From positions 248,001 to 312,000 of the forward strand of contig JAGYIS010000008.1 of NCBI GenBank assembly GCA_018402255.1: a stretch of DNA of 64,000 nucleotides, read 5' to 3'. The notes beneath the pieces are model-generated. The model saw only the letters and a list, made by a program, of their open reading frames with translations, was not told the DNA's origin and did not search any database. A program made the position numbers and the translations under genes. Numbering within the stretch: the stretch's first letter is position 1; every line of letters starts with the position of its first letter. Of the stretch, positions 42,307-49,705 are shown one piece after another. The DNA is from Marinobacter sp. GTDB lineage: Bacteria > Pseudomonadota > Gammaproteobacteria > Pseudomonadales > Oleiphilaceae.

Positions 42307-42959
42307 GTTGTCTCCTGATGGCGGCTCACCGGCGGTGTTGGTTTCAACAGCAGGTGAGCCAGTAGCAGTGCTTTAAAGCGCGCTGCCCGGTCGGTTTCGT
42401 TGGGCAGTGTATCGGCCAGTTGGTTCATTCGATTGCGAACGGTATTTCGGTGGCAGCTCAGGGCTTTCGCCATGGCGCTCTGATTCCCCTGGCACGCAAT
42501 CCAGGCGTCGAGCAGGTCTGCTGAGCCGGCCAACCTGTCAGCATCGAGCGGCTCGCGACCGGCGTGCTCAGCCCAGATGATCGCCCTGCTGATGGCTTCG
42601 GTGACTTCTACCATGGGCAGGGAATAGGGCTGTTCAAACAGTGGAATGGCCAGGTCGTCGGCCAGATGGCACAAAGTATTCGGCAACTGACCAATGTACG
42701 CGTCGCCGGTCAGCATCACCAGCCCGGAAACTCCGCATTGCTTGCCCTCATACAGGCATTCGGCCAGATTCTGGGGGCTGCGATGCCGGCTGATGCCAGT
42801 GACGAACACCAGTTCGCCACCTTTGACCCAATCTTTGAAGGAACGATTCTCGGCGAGGTAAGGCCAGCGCACAGGGTTGTTTGTGGCTGCGCTGCCGCCG
42901 CGAAGCCGGATGGCGCCGAGCCCGGGCAATTTGGGCACATCCAGACATCGCAAGGTCAT
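42303..42959 (-). CDS. PucR-family transcriptional regulator
   Basis: A 218-residue protein, shorter than usual. The N-terminal PucR domain ([22 protein letters not shown]..., [37 protein letters not shown]) leads to a C-terminal helix-turn-helix ([37 protein letters not shown]). The GGDEF-like middle of long PucR members is absent. It sits between codB and codA, overlapping codA by 4 bases, so it likely controls this pyrimidine operon. Confidence 0.9.
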   Translation of the reverse strand: MTLRCLDVPKLPGLGAIRLRGGSAATNNPVRWPYLAENRSFKDWVKGGELVFVTGISRHRSPQNLAECLYEGKQCGVSGLVMLTGDAYIGQLPNTLCHLADDLAIPLFEQPYSLPMVEVTEAISRAIIWAEHAGREPLDADRLAGSADLLDAWIACQGNQSAMAKALSCHRNTVRNRMNQLADTLPNETDRAARFKALLLAHLLLKPTPPVSRHQETT

Positions 42960-44243
42960 CTAGACGTTCCCCATAACCAGGGCCCGGCGTTCACGTACCG
43001 CCTGGCTGACCACCAGGACCACGCTGTAACTGAAGGCCGCCATGAGCACCCCGACAATGGGGGCGATCCAAGGCGACGTGTAGGCCGCCGCGGAACCGAT
43101 CGCGTAGGCCGCCAGGCCGGGTACGTTGAACGCTGGCAGAGTTGTCGTGGCCAGGTTCGGGTATTGCCGTTTGTAGCCGACAAAATAGCTGGCCATGATC
43201 ACGCCCCCGATGGGAGGAATAAACGTACCCAGTAAAACCAGAAACGGAATCAGCCACTGGTACATGCCTGCTACCGCCAGGACAGTGCCGATGGCAGCGC
43301 CCACAACGGTGACCATCTTGCGCCGACGCGTACGGACCAGATTGCAGCCGGCCACGGCAAAGTTATAGACGGTATTGTCCTGGGTGGTCCAGAGATTCAG
43401 GAACAGCATCAGGATGCCGAGGGTTGCGAGCCCTTGAGCGACCATAATGTCCACAATATCCGCCTGCTGATACACCAGCGCGCCGAAGGCGCCGATCAGG
43501 GTCATCAGGCCGTTGCCCAGGAAAAAGGCCAGCAGGGTAGCGATTACCGCGGTCTTGCCGGATTTGGCGAAACGGGTCCAGTTGGTGGCCTGGGTACCGC
43601 CACTGACAAAGGTACCGAACACCAGGGTGATAGCGGCGGGCACGGTCATGTCGCTGGTTGGGGTGATCGCGAGCAATCCAGACAGGCCCCCAGCGTCAGA
43701 CGTCGCAATGCTCATGCTAACGGCCACCAGAATGATCATGGCCGGCACGGCAATCCGGGACAGCCACTCCAGACCCCGGTAGCCGATAAAAGCCGTAACG
43801 CAAAAGGCGAAACCGAACACCACCATGAGAGGCAGGGTCAGGCTTTCCGGCAGGCCGGTGAGCTTGACCAGCAGTATTGCCATGGTGGCGGTGCCCCAGG
43901 CGTACCAGCCGATCTGGGTGAAGCCCAGAATGAGGTCAGAGAGCTTGCTGCCTACTTCGCCAAAGGTAAACCGGCTCATCAGTGCTGTGTTGAGACCGCT
44001 TTTGGCCGCGATGTAGCCGAGTATGGCAGCGTAGGTGCCAAGTAGCAGGTTACCGACAGCAAGCACCATTAACATGGTCGAAAAATCAAACGCGACACCG
44101 ACGCTACCGCCGGCCCACATGGTGGCGGTAAAGAAAGTGAAGCCTAGAAGAACCAGCCCCATGGACCACACGCTTTTGCGTTGGTCCATGGGTACAGGGC
44201 TTAGAGGGTAATCCTGTTCTTGTGGGGTAACCTGAGCAGTCAT
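42960..44243 (-). CDS. codB: Cytosine permease (NCS1 family)
   Basis: A 427-residue protein with about 12 membrane helices. TATMWAGGSVGVAFDFSTMLMVLAVGNLLLG and AKSGLNTALMSRFTFGEVGSKLSDLILGFTQIGWYAWGTA match CodB-type NCS1 transporters. It imports cytosine with a cation. First gene of codB-pucR-codA; the stop abuts the pucR start. A 25-base palindrome lies about 100 bases upstream. Confidence 0.95.
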   Translation of the reverse strand: MTAQVTPQEQDYPLSPVPMDQRKSVWSMGLVLLGFTFFTATMWAGGSVGVAFDFSTMLMVLAVGNLLLGTYAAILGYIAAKSGLNTALMSRFTFGEVGSKLSDLILGFTQIGWYAWGTATMAILLVKLTGLPESLTLPLMVVFGFAFCVTAFIGYRGLEWLSRIAVPAMIILVAVSMSIATSDAGGLSGLLAITPTSDMTVPAAITLVFGTFVSGGTQATNWTRFAKSGKTAVIATLLAFFLGNGLMTLIGAFGALVYQQADIVDIMVAQGLATLGILMLFLNLWTTQDNTVYNFAVAGCNLVRTRRRKMVTVVGAAIGTVLAVAGMYQWLIPFLVLLGTFIPPIGGVIMASYFVGYKRQYPNLATTTLPAFNVPGLAAYAIGSAAAYTSPWIAPIVGVLMAAFSYSVVLVVSQAVRERRALVMGNV

Positions 44244-44287
44244 GGCGATCTCTCCGTATCGTGGGTCAACACGTCAGGGGATCGCAA

Positions 44288-44364
44288 CCTTTGTGCCATG
44301 AGGCAGTCTTTGGGGTAAAAGGAGTCTGATGACAGGGTTGCCTTTGTGCAATGTGCACAAAGGC
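44288..44364 (-). promoter_or_regulatory. Candidate operator cluster upstream of codB
   Basis: The arms GCCTTTGTGCA (44340-44350) and TGCACAAAGGC (44354-44364) are exact complements separated by ATG, giving a 25-base palindrome. A third half-site CCTTTGTGC lies at 44288-44296. It is 97-121 bases upstream of codB. The neighbouring PucR regulator is the obvious candidate to bind here. Confidence 0.6.
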
Positions 44365-44452
44365 GGTTCCGTTGGGGTAGTTACTGTTCTGGTTATGCGT
44401 CGCGTTGGTGCGGTTTAACGCGTGATTCACCCTGATGGTGCGTAATTCTGGA

Positions 44453-44596
44453 TTACAGTGAATGCCCCAGTAGGCCAAGTACGCCGAGCGCAATCAGATA
44501 GCCGGCTACAATGTAATTAAGCAGTTTTGGGAAAACCAGAATGGCGATGCCGGCGCCAAGGCTGATAAGGGGTGCAAGTTCCAGATGCAGTGTCAT
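44453..44596 (-). CDS. DUF3096 small membrane protein (47 aa)
   Basis: ATG at 44596 after AGGAGG. Two helices: LAPLISLGAGIAILVFPKLLNYIVAGYLIALGVLGLLGHSL, with the FPKLLNYIVAxYL core of DUF3096. Function unknown. Too short for ordinary gene finding; it is divergent from the DUF2784 gene. Confidence 0.85.
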   Translation of the reverse strand: MTLHLELAPLISLGAGIAILVFPKLLNYIVAGYLIALGVLGLLGHSL

Positions 44597-44698
44597 AGTT
44601 AATCCTCCTGAGGACTTGTGTTTCAACAGATCTTTCTGATTAGAGCACAGTGGCTTTGATGAACAAAACCGGAGTGGGGGATTTGTTTGGAGGGGACG

Positions 44699-45100
44699 AT
44701 GGATAACCGGTGGTTTCTGGTACTGGCGGACCTTATCCTGGTGTTGCACATGGTGCTCGTCGCTTTTGTGATTCTGGGGCTGGTCGTCACGTTTGCAGGG
44801 CATTTTCTCAAGTGGCACTGGGTGCGCAACTTCTGGTTTCGGCTCAGCCACCTGATCGTGATCGGTATCGTGGTCCTGCAATCCTGGCTTGGCGTGCTCT
44901 GCCCATTGACGGTGTGGGAAATGACGCTTCGGGAAAAGGCGGGTCGCGCGGCCTACGACGGCTCATTCATCCAGCATTGGCTGCAATCTGTACTTTACTA
45001 TAGCGCACCGGACTGGGTGTTTGTTCTGGTGTATTCGGTGTTCGGAGCACTGGTGCTGGCCAGTTGGTTTTGGGTGCGGCCCCGGTGGCCCGGTAAATAG
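44699..45100 (+). CDS. DUF2784 membrane protein
   Basis: A 133-residue protein, ATG at 44699 after GGAGGGG (the longer TTG frame begins in that site). It has LADLILVLHMVLVAFVILGLVVTF, SWLGVLCPLTVWE and FIQHWLQSVLYYSAPDWVF, as in DUF2784. Four helices. Function unknown. Confidence 0.9.
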   Translation: MDNRWFLVLADLILVLHMVLVAFVILGLVVTFAGHFLKWHWVRNFWFRLSHLIVIGIVVLQSWLGVLCPLTVWEMTLREKAGRAAYDGSFIQHWLQSVLYYSAPDWVFVLVYSVFGALVLASWFWVRPRWPGK

Positions 45101-45158
45101 CTGAAGATCAACCCGCTGCACCGAAGCCAGAAGGCCCGGGCAGCGCTCAGAAGTGGTT

Positions 45159-45362
45159 CTACTTTCTGAAGAACGTGAGGAAGGCCCCTGCCGCAGCTGC
45201 GGCAGCACCACCGATCAGATACCACATGGTTTCATCGGTAAACCGCCCAGTGAACGTTTCAGTGACCTGGTTGCCGAGAGACTGTGTGGACTGGTAGCCG
45301 AAATAGAGCAGGGCGACACCCACCACGAGCAGAACGATGCCGGCCAGTTTTGAACTTCCCAT
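45159..45362 (-). CDS. DUF3185-like small membrane protein (67 aa)
   Basis: Two helices: KLAGIVLLVVGVALLYFGYQSTQSLGNQVTETFTGRFTDETMWYLIGGAAAAAAGAFLTF. The GYQSxxSLxxQVTETFTGRFTDxTMWYLxGG pattern matches DUF3185. AAGGAGAT precedes the start. Function unknown. Confidence 0.85.
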   Translation of the reverse strand: MGSSKLAGIVLLVVGVALLYFGYQSTQSLGNQVTETFTGRFTDETMWYLIGGAAAAAAGAFLTFFRK

Positions 45363-45757
45363 GACAATCTCCTTATAAGTTGGTTATACCCGCAACATGA
45401 CGGGTTGTCGTGTAGAGCTTTACATCGCAGCGTCTGGCTGGCAACAGAATACTCACTTATTTTCGAAGTCAAGCTGAATTAAGTTTGTTTTAAAAAGGGC
45501 TCACGCTTTCATTTATATGGAATAAATAAAAAATTTAATTTAAATGTATCTTATAGTATGAATTAGGAATATAAGAGTGTGTGGCTGTTCTTCAAGTGGC
45601 TGCAAAGATATACCAAACACGCAATCACCACAGGTTCTCGCGAGCTATCGAAGGCTGCGAGTGTGTGAGGCATCCCGGAACGAGCATGTTACTTTTCTTG
45701 CTCATTCCCATGTCCGTTTATATACGTATCGGCGGATTACAGTAGTAGGAAAATATT
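45363..45757. other. AT-rich gene-free leader before the ice-binding gene
   Basis: 395 bases without a credible gene. The part 45470-45580 is extremely AT-rich (runs such as AATAAATAAAAAATTTAATTTAAA), unlike its neighbours. It probably contains the promoter and an AT-rich silencing or curved segment of the following gene, and may mark an insertion point. Confidence 0.5.
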
Positions 45758-47215
45758 ATGGGATTTAAAAAAGATACCAATAAGTATTTATTTGGTGCTT
45801 CCTATATGTTGTTGGCGCTGTCTTTGTCTGCCTGCAATAATAGTAATAGCTCTAATAACAGCATGGATGCGCCAATCGTTATTGCTGATTTTGCAGTGAC
45901 TTCTACTGCGCCGACCGATGGCGCGACGAATGTCGGGATTAATAGCAAGGTTGTTGCGGTTTTCAACAAAGATGTGGCGAGCGCATCAGTGAACCAGGCG
46001 AACTTTTCATTGCAGGGTGCGAGTGAAACGGCGGTCGTTGGCGCAGTGTCATACAATGCCGCCACCAAGACAGCCATGCTTACGCCAGGCAGTGTCCTGT
46101 CAGGATCTACGGTGTATTCGGCGACTCTGACCGGGGACATTGAAGACCAGAATGGTGACTCGCTGATAGAAGATGTTGTCTGGACCTTCACGACAGCAGC
46201 ATTGGCCGATACCACGGCGCCAACACTCAATACCATTGCGACCAATCCCAAGGATGGCGATACAGGGGTTATACGCAACGTCAAACTCAACCTGGTGTTC
46301 AGTGAGGCGATAGATCCGACCACAGTGACCACGGCCAACATCTCCCTTAGCGACGCCAGTGGCCAAGTTGACGGGACTTTGTCTTTCATTAATCCCACCA
46401 CAGTGGTGCTGTCACCGGACGCAAATCTTGAGGCGGGTGTGCTGCATACCTTGACGCTGAGCGCCAACATTGCCGATCTTGCGGATAACAACCTGGCGGA
46501 AACCACCTTGGCCTTCACTACAGGTGAGGACGTCTCCAGCAGCCCTGCGGCGGTTGACCTCGGAACTGCCGGTAACTATGTGTTGCTCGCGAAAACTGGC
46601 ATTTCCACTACCGGCACCACTGATATTCTCGGCGACATTGCCGTCAGCCCTGCCGCCCGCAGTTTTCTGACCGGATTTGATGAGACACTGGATGCCAGCG
46701 GCACCTTTGCGACCTCTGCTCTGGTAACCGGTGAGTTGTTTGCGGCCAACATGGCGCCGGGCACCCCAACCATACTGACCACCGCTGTCGGCGATATGGA
46801 AGCCGCTTACACCGATGCCGCTGGGCGCTCTGACCCCGACTTTACCGAACTGGGTGCGGGTGAAATTGGTGGCCTGACTCTGGATCCCGGTCTCTACAAG
46901 TGGGGAACGGGCGTTCTGGTGACGTCTGATGTAACCCTGAACGGCGATGCAAATGCCGTCTGGATCTTCCAGATTGCCGAAGGCCTGAAGCTGCAAGATG
47001 GCAAGTCGATCGTTCTGTCCGGAGGTGCGCTGCCTCACAATGTGTTCTGGCAGGTGGCGGAGGGTGTCACACTTCAGGCGGGCACCACCTTCAATGGAAT
47101 TATACTGGGGCAGACCGGCGTTGAAATGCTTTCAGGCGCAGCATTGAACGGTCGCGCTCTGGTGCAGACCGCGGTGACACTGATCGCCAACGACGTTAAT
47201 CAGCCAGCGGAATAG
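45758..47215 (+). CDS. Ice-binding (DUF3494) lipoprotein with two Big_5-type Ig-like domains
   Basis: A 485-residue protein, ATG at 45758 after TAGGAAA. Lipobox LSLSAC at about residue 26 followed by an Asn/Ser linker. Two Ig-like domains of the Big_5 type follow: VTSTAPTDGATNVGINSKVVAVFNKDV (about 46-145) and TIATNPKDGDTGVIRNVKLNLVFSEAID (about 160-255). The final 220 residues are the DUF3494 ice-binding beta-helix: VDLGTAGNYVLLAKTGISTTGTTDILGDIAVSPAA, NGDANAVWIFQIAEGLKLQDGKSIVLSGGALPHNVFWQVAEGVTL. It should bind ice at the cell surface. The AT-rich leader suggests acquisition. Confidence 0.92.
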   Translation: MGFKKDTNKYLFGASYMLLALSLSACNNSNSSNNSMDAPIVIADFAVTSTAPTDGATNVGINSKVVAVFNKDVASASVNQANFSLQGASETAVVGAVSYNAATKTAMLTPGSVLSGSTVYSATLTGDIEDQNGDSLIEDVVWTFTTAALADTTAPTLNTIATNPKDGDTGVIRNVKLNLVFSEAIDPTTVTTANISLSDASGQVDGTLSFINPTTVVLSPDANLEAGVLHTLTLSANIADLADNNLAETTLAFTTGEDVSSSPAAVDLGTAGNYVLLAKTGISTTGTTDILGDIAVSPAARSFLTGFDETLDASGTFATSALVTGELFAANMAPGTPTILTTAVGDMEAAYTDAAGRSDPDFTELGAGEIGGLTLDPGLYKWGTGVLVTSDVTLNGDANAVWIFQIAEGLKLQDGKSIVLSGGALPHNVFWQVAEGVTLQAGTTFNGIILGQTGVEMLSGAALNGRALVQTAVTLIANDVNQPAE

Positions 47216-47276
47216 CAACCACTGGACGAGGGGGAAATTCCTGAGGCCCAGCTGCAGGGATTCAGGCCCCGATACT

Positions 47277-47306
47277 AAAAAAGGACCCCTCGGGGTCCTT
47301 TTTTTT
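47277..47306 (+). terminator. Rho-independent terminator of the ice-binding gene
   Basis: AAAAAAGGACCC pairs with GGGTCCTTTTTT around CTCG, ending in eight T, 62 bases after the stop. Confidence 0.92.
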
Positions 47307-47366
47307 AAACACTATTCCCGAGGCGAACGCTCGACAATCATGGCGTGAGTCACACGCCCCCTGTGC

Positions 47367-48104
47367 TCAGAAACCGTAGGATCGGGATATGGTCTCTATG
47401 TCGCCGGAGTTGACTAACTTCTGGTAACTGTCCTCTAACGCAGCAAGAACTTTCGGGTCTGTGCCTTTGTTGATGGCGAGGTACATCGGGGTCTCACGGA
47501 AAACCAGAACCTGCTTCAGGCCAGTCACGTCTGAAGCATCGGCAGCCAGATATGGGCCGGCCAGGCCGTCTGCGACCCACAGGTCAATCTGATCTTGTAC
47601 CAGTCGCCGGGCGTTCAGGCCATTGTTGCTGATGGCTGATACGTCGAAGCCTTTATCGACGAGGTAGTTGGTCATGACATCACCGTTGTAGCCGCCAATC
47701 TTGTATTTTGCGGCATCTTCCAGATTCTTCAGCGTGATCGCGGATCCCGGTTTGGCAAACAGGGTCCACTTGATGGTGGCCAGCGGACCAACCCAGTCGA
47801 ACGCCGGGTCACGGTCTTTGGTTTTCGACACACAGTAGATGCCATGGTCTGGGTGGTGTTCAGTCCGCTTGAGACCGTAGCTCAAGTCCCGCAGTTTGAT
47901 ACTGTAGTCGACATTGGCGCGCTCAAGTACGGCGTTCAATACGTCTGTGCACAGGCCAGTTATATCTTTCTCCGAGTGAGCAAACGGCTGGCCACTGGTG
48001 GTCATGTTGTAGGGCGGATACTGTTCTGTGTAAATTCTCAGCTCCGCGTTGGCGTAACCGGAAATCAGCAACAAGCTGAAAAGCAAACCGATTGTCCCTT
48101 TCAT
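47367..48104 (-). CDS. Periplasmic solute-binding protein, family 3 type (paralogue A)
   Basis: A 245-residue protein, ATG at 48104, signal peptide ending SGYANA. It has LRIYTEQYPPYNMTTSGQPFAHSEKDITGLCTDVL, WVGPLATIKWTLFAKPGS, KIGGYNGDVMTNYLVDKGFDV and LVFRETPMYLAINK. These blocks recur in the same order in the protein at 61712, so the two are paralogues. The ligand is probably a small amino-acid-like molecule. No ABC permease nearby. Confidence 0.88.
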   Translation of the reverse strand: MKGTIGLLFSLLLISGYANAELRIYTEQYPPYNMTTSGQPFAHSEKDITGLCTDVLNAVLERANVDYSIKLRDLSYGLKRTEHHPDHGIYCVSKTKDRDPAFDWVGPLATIKWTLFAKPGSAITLKNLEDAAKYKIGGYNGDVMTNYLVDKGFDVSAISNNGLNARRLVQDQIDLWVADGLAGPYLAADASDVTGLKQVLVFRETPMYLAINKGTDPKVLAALEDSYQKLVNSGDIETISRSYGF

Positions 48105-48265
48105 GCACTCACTCCATTTCTGACAGGTTTTTAATGAGCGCGGAATGATATTGAACGGGTGCATCGTTGGGCAGTGCGGATTCCTCTTCTTTACTTTTGT
48201 AAATTACGTGGTTCCCGTCGTGAGGGTGCGGAATGCGGCGATATCTCAACCCTCTCCGGGGAAGA

Positions 48266-49057
48266 TTAATCTGGGTTTGTTGCCTGGCGGGATTGGGCGC
48301 GGGAGACGGAAAAAGACTCAAAGTATCGGTCGTATTGTCCGCTGTCCCGGAACGCCTGCAGGCGTTCATTGAATCTGGCCATCAGTTGCTTTGTGTCTGG
48401 CCGGGTTTTGGGAAACATCAAGAAGCTCTCGTTTTCGAGCAGAGGTTGTGGGTGGAAGGTGACCATGGCGGCTTCACTCTCGGTCATTTCCCGCCGGAGG
48501 ATGTGGTGGCCTACGCTGATTTCTTCGGGAAACGCATCAATTCGATCAAACAACAGTCGGCGGAAGTTGAGCAGGGTGCTGGACACCCATTCAATATCCA
48601 GCTCTCCGTTTTCAACGGCCTCATCGAACGCCTGGCCGTAGCTGTAACCAATGCTGCCGCCAAGCCTCAGGTCAGACAAGTCCTCAACGCTCGACCATTG
48701 AATGGGTTGGTCTTTCAGGTGAAAAATGACGAACCGTTCTTTCAGGACCGGGTCGCTGAAGCGAAAGTCCTGTTCCCGATCCGGCGCGTGCATCCACACC
48801 GCCGTCGCATCGTGTTTACCTTGCGCCGCTTCGTAGTAGGCTCGTTTCCAGGGTAGAAAGTGATAGCTAACCTCAAAGCCTTCTTCTGCGAAAACGTCAC
48901 GTAGTAGCCGGGCGACAACGCCTTGGTCTGGGGCTTGCTGATCGAAGTAGGGTGGCCAGTCGCCGACCGCTATGCTGAGTTCGTGGGTATCGTCCGCCGT
49001 GACTGTTTGGGTCCATGTAAACAGTGATACCAGTGCGATGGTCAGGTATCGCTTCAT
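48266..49057 (-). CDS. Periplasmic solute-binding protein, family 3 type
   Basis: A 263-residue protein, ATG at 49057 after CCGGAG. Signal peptide (TQTVTAD). It has LSIAVGDWPPYFDQQAPDQGVVARLLRDVFAEEGFEVSYHFLPWKRAYYEAAQGKHDATAVW, the classic opening of family 3 binding proteins. It is diverged from the adjacent paralogue and lies 161 bases upstream on the same strand. No permease or ATPase nearby. Confidence 0.87.
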   Translation of the reverse strand: MKRYLTIALVSLFTWTQTVTADDTHELSIAVGDWPPYFDQQAPDQGVVARLLRDVFAEEGFEVSYHFLPWKRAYYEAAQGKHDATAVWMHAPDREQDFRFSDPVLKERFVIFHLKDQPIQWSSVEDLSDLRLGGSIGYSYGQAFDEAVENGELDIEWVSSTLLNFRRLLFDRIDAFPEEISVGHHILRREMTESEAAMVTFHPQPLLENESFLMFPKTRPDTKQLMARFNERLQAFRDSGQYDRYFESFSVSRAQSRQATNPD

Positions 49058-49146
49058 ATCAAGACTCCGGAATCGGCGCATTACCAGTGATGAGATCAAG
49101 AACTTGCGCACCGTATTAACTGAAAATAGCAGCGTTTACCGAGTAT

Positions 49147-49560
49147 TCATAGTTTCACTTTTCCTCTGAGCGCCTTGGTCTTGCCTTTCTGGGTTTTGGT
49201 ATCGACACGTCGTCGTTGAGAGCCCTTGGTGGGCTTCGTTGGGCGCCGGGCTTTCTGGAACTTTACCGCTTCCTGAATCAGCTCTTGCAGACGCGCCAGA
49301 GCATCTTCTTTGTTCAGTTCAAGGGTTCGGAATGACTGTGCTTTGATAATCACAATGCCTTCCTTACTGATGCGCTGGTCAGAGAGCGCCATCAGCCGCT
49401 CCTTGTAAACCGGGGGCAAACTGGAGCGCAGAATATCAAAACGCAGATGCACGGCAGAGGCCACTTTGTTGACGTTCTGGCCGCCGGCCCCCTGGGCACG
49501 GATCTGGGTGATGTCGATTTCCCAGTCGGCCAGTTCAACTGCATTGGAAATTTTAAGCAT
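49147..49560 (-). CDS. arfB: Alternative ribosome-rescue factor B (peptidyl-tRNA hydrolase)
   Basis: A 137-residue protein with the GGQ catalytic loop IRAQGAGGQNVNKVASAVHLRFDI and a basic tail (RRPTKPTKGSQRRRVDTKTQKGKTKALRGKVKL) that reads the empty mRNA channel. ArfB (YaeJ) hydrolyses peptidyl-tRNA on stalled ribosomes without a stop codon. Length as expected; no class I release-factor codon-recognition domain. Confidence 0.95.
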   Translation of the reverse strand: MLKISNAVELADWEIDITQIRAQGAGGQNVNKVASAVHLRFDILRSSLPPVYKERLMALSDQRISKEGIVIIKAQSFRTLELNKEDALARLQELIQEAVKFQKARRPTKPTKGSQRRRVDTKTQKGKTKALRGKVKL

Positions 49561-49705
49561 GCGATCCCGTTACTTTCAGTGTATTTGCAGGCTGAAAACC
49601 CATAGTCGGTGTGGGCTGGTTGCAGGTTCACTATACCTGAATTGCGAGTTAAACACGGCCCTGACACCGGGGTTACGCCCATTGAGCGACCGTAGATTCA
49701 GGAGG

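Noticed and set aside
43434..44045. Plus-strand open frame (203 aa) antisense to codB
   Set aside because: The product is rich in His, Gly and Gln with no motif; codB on the other strand is unmistakable.
46412..47038. Minus-strand open frame (208 aa) inside the ice-binding gene
   Set aside because: Shadow of a repeat-rich gene; no start signal and Arg/Gly-rich chance composition.
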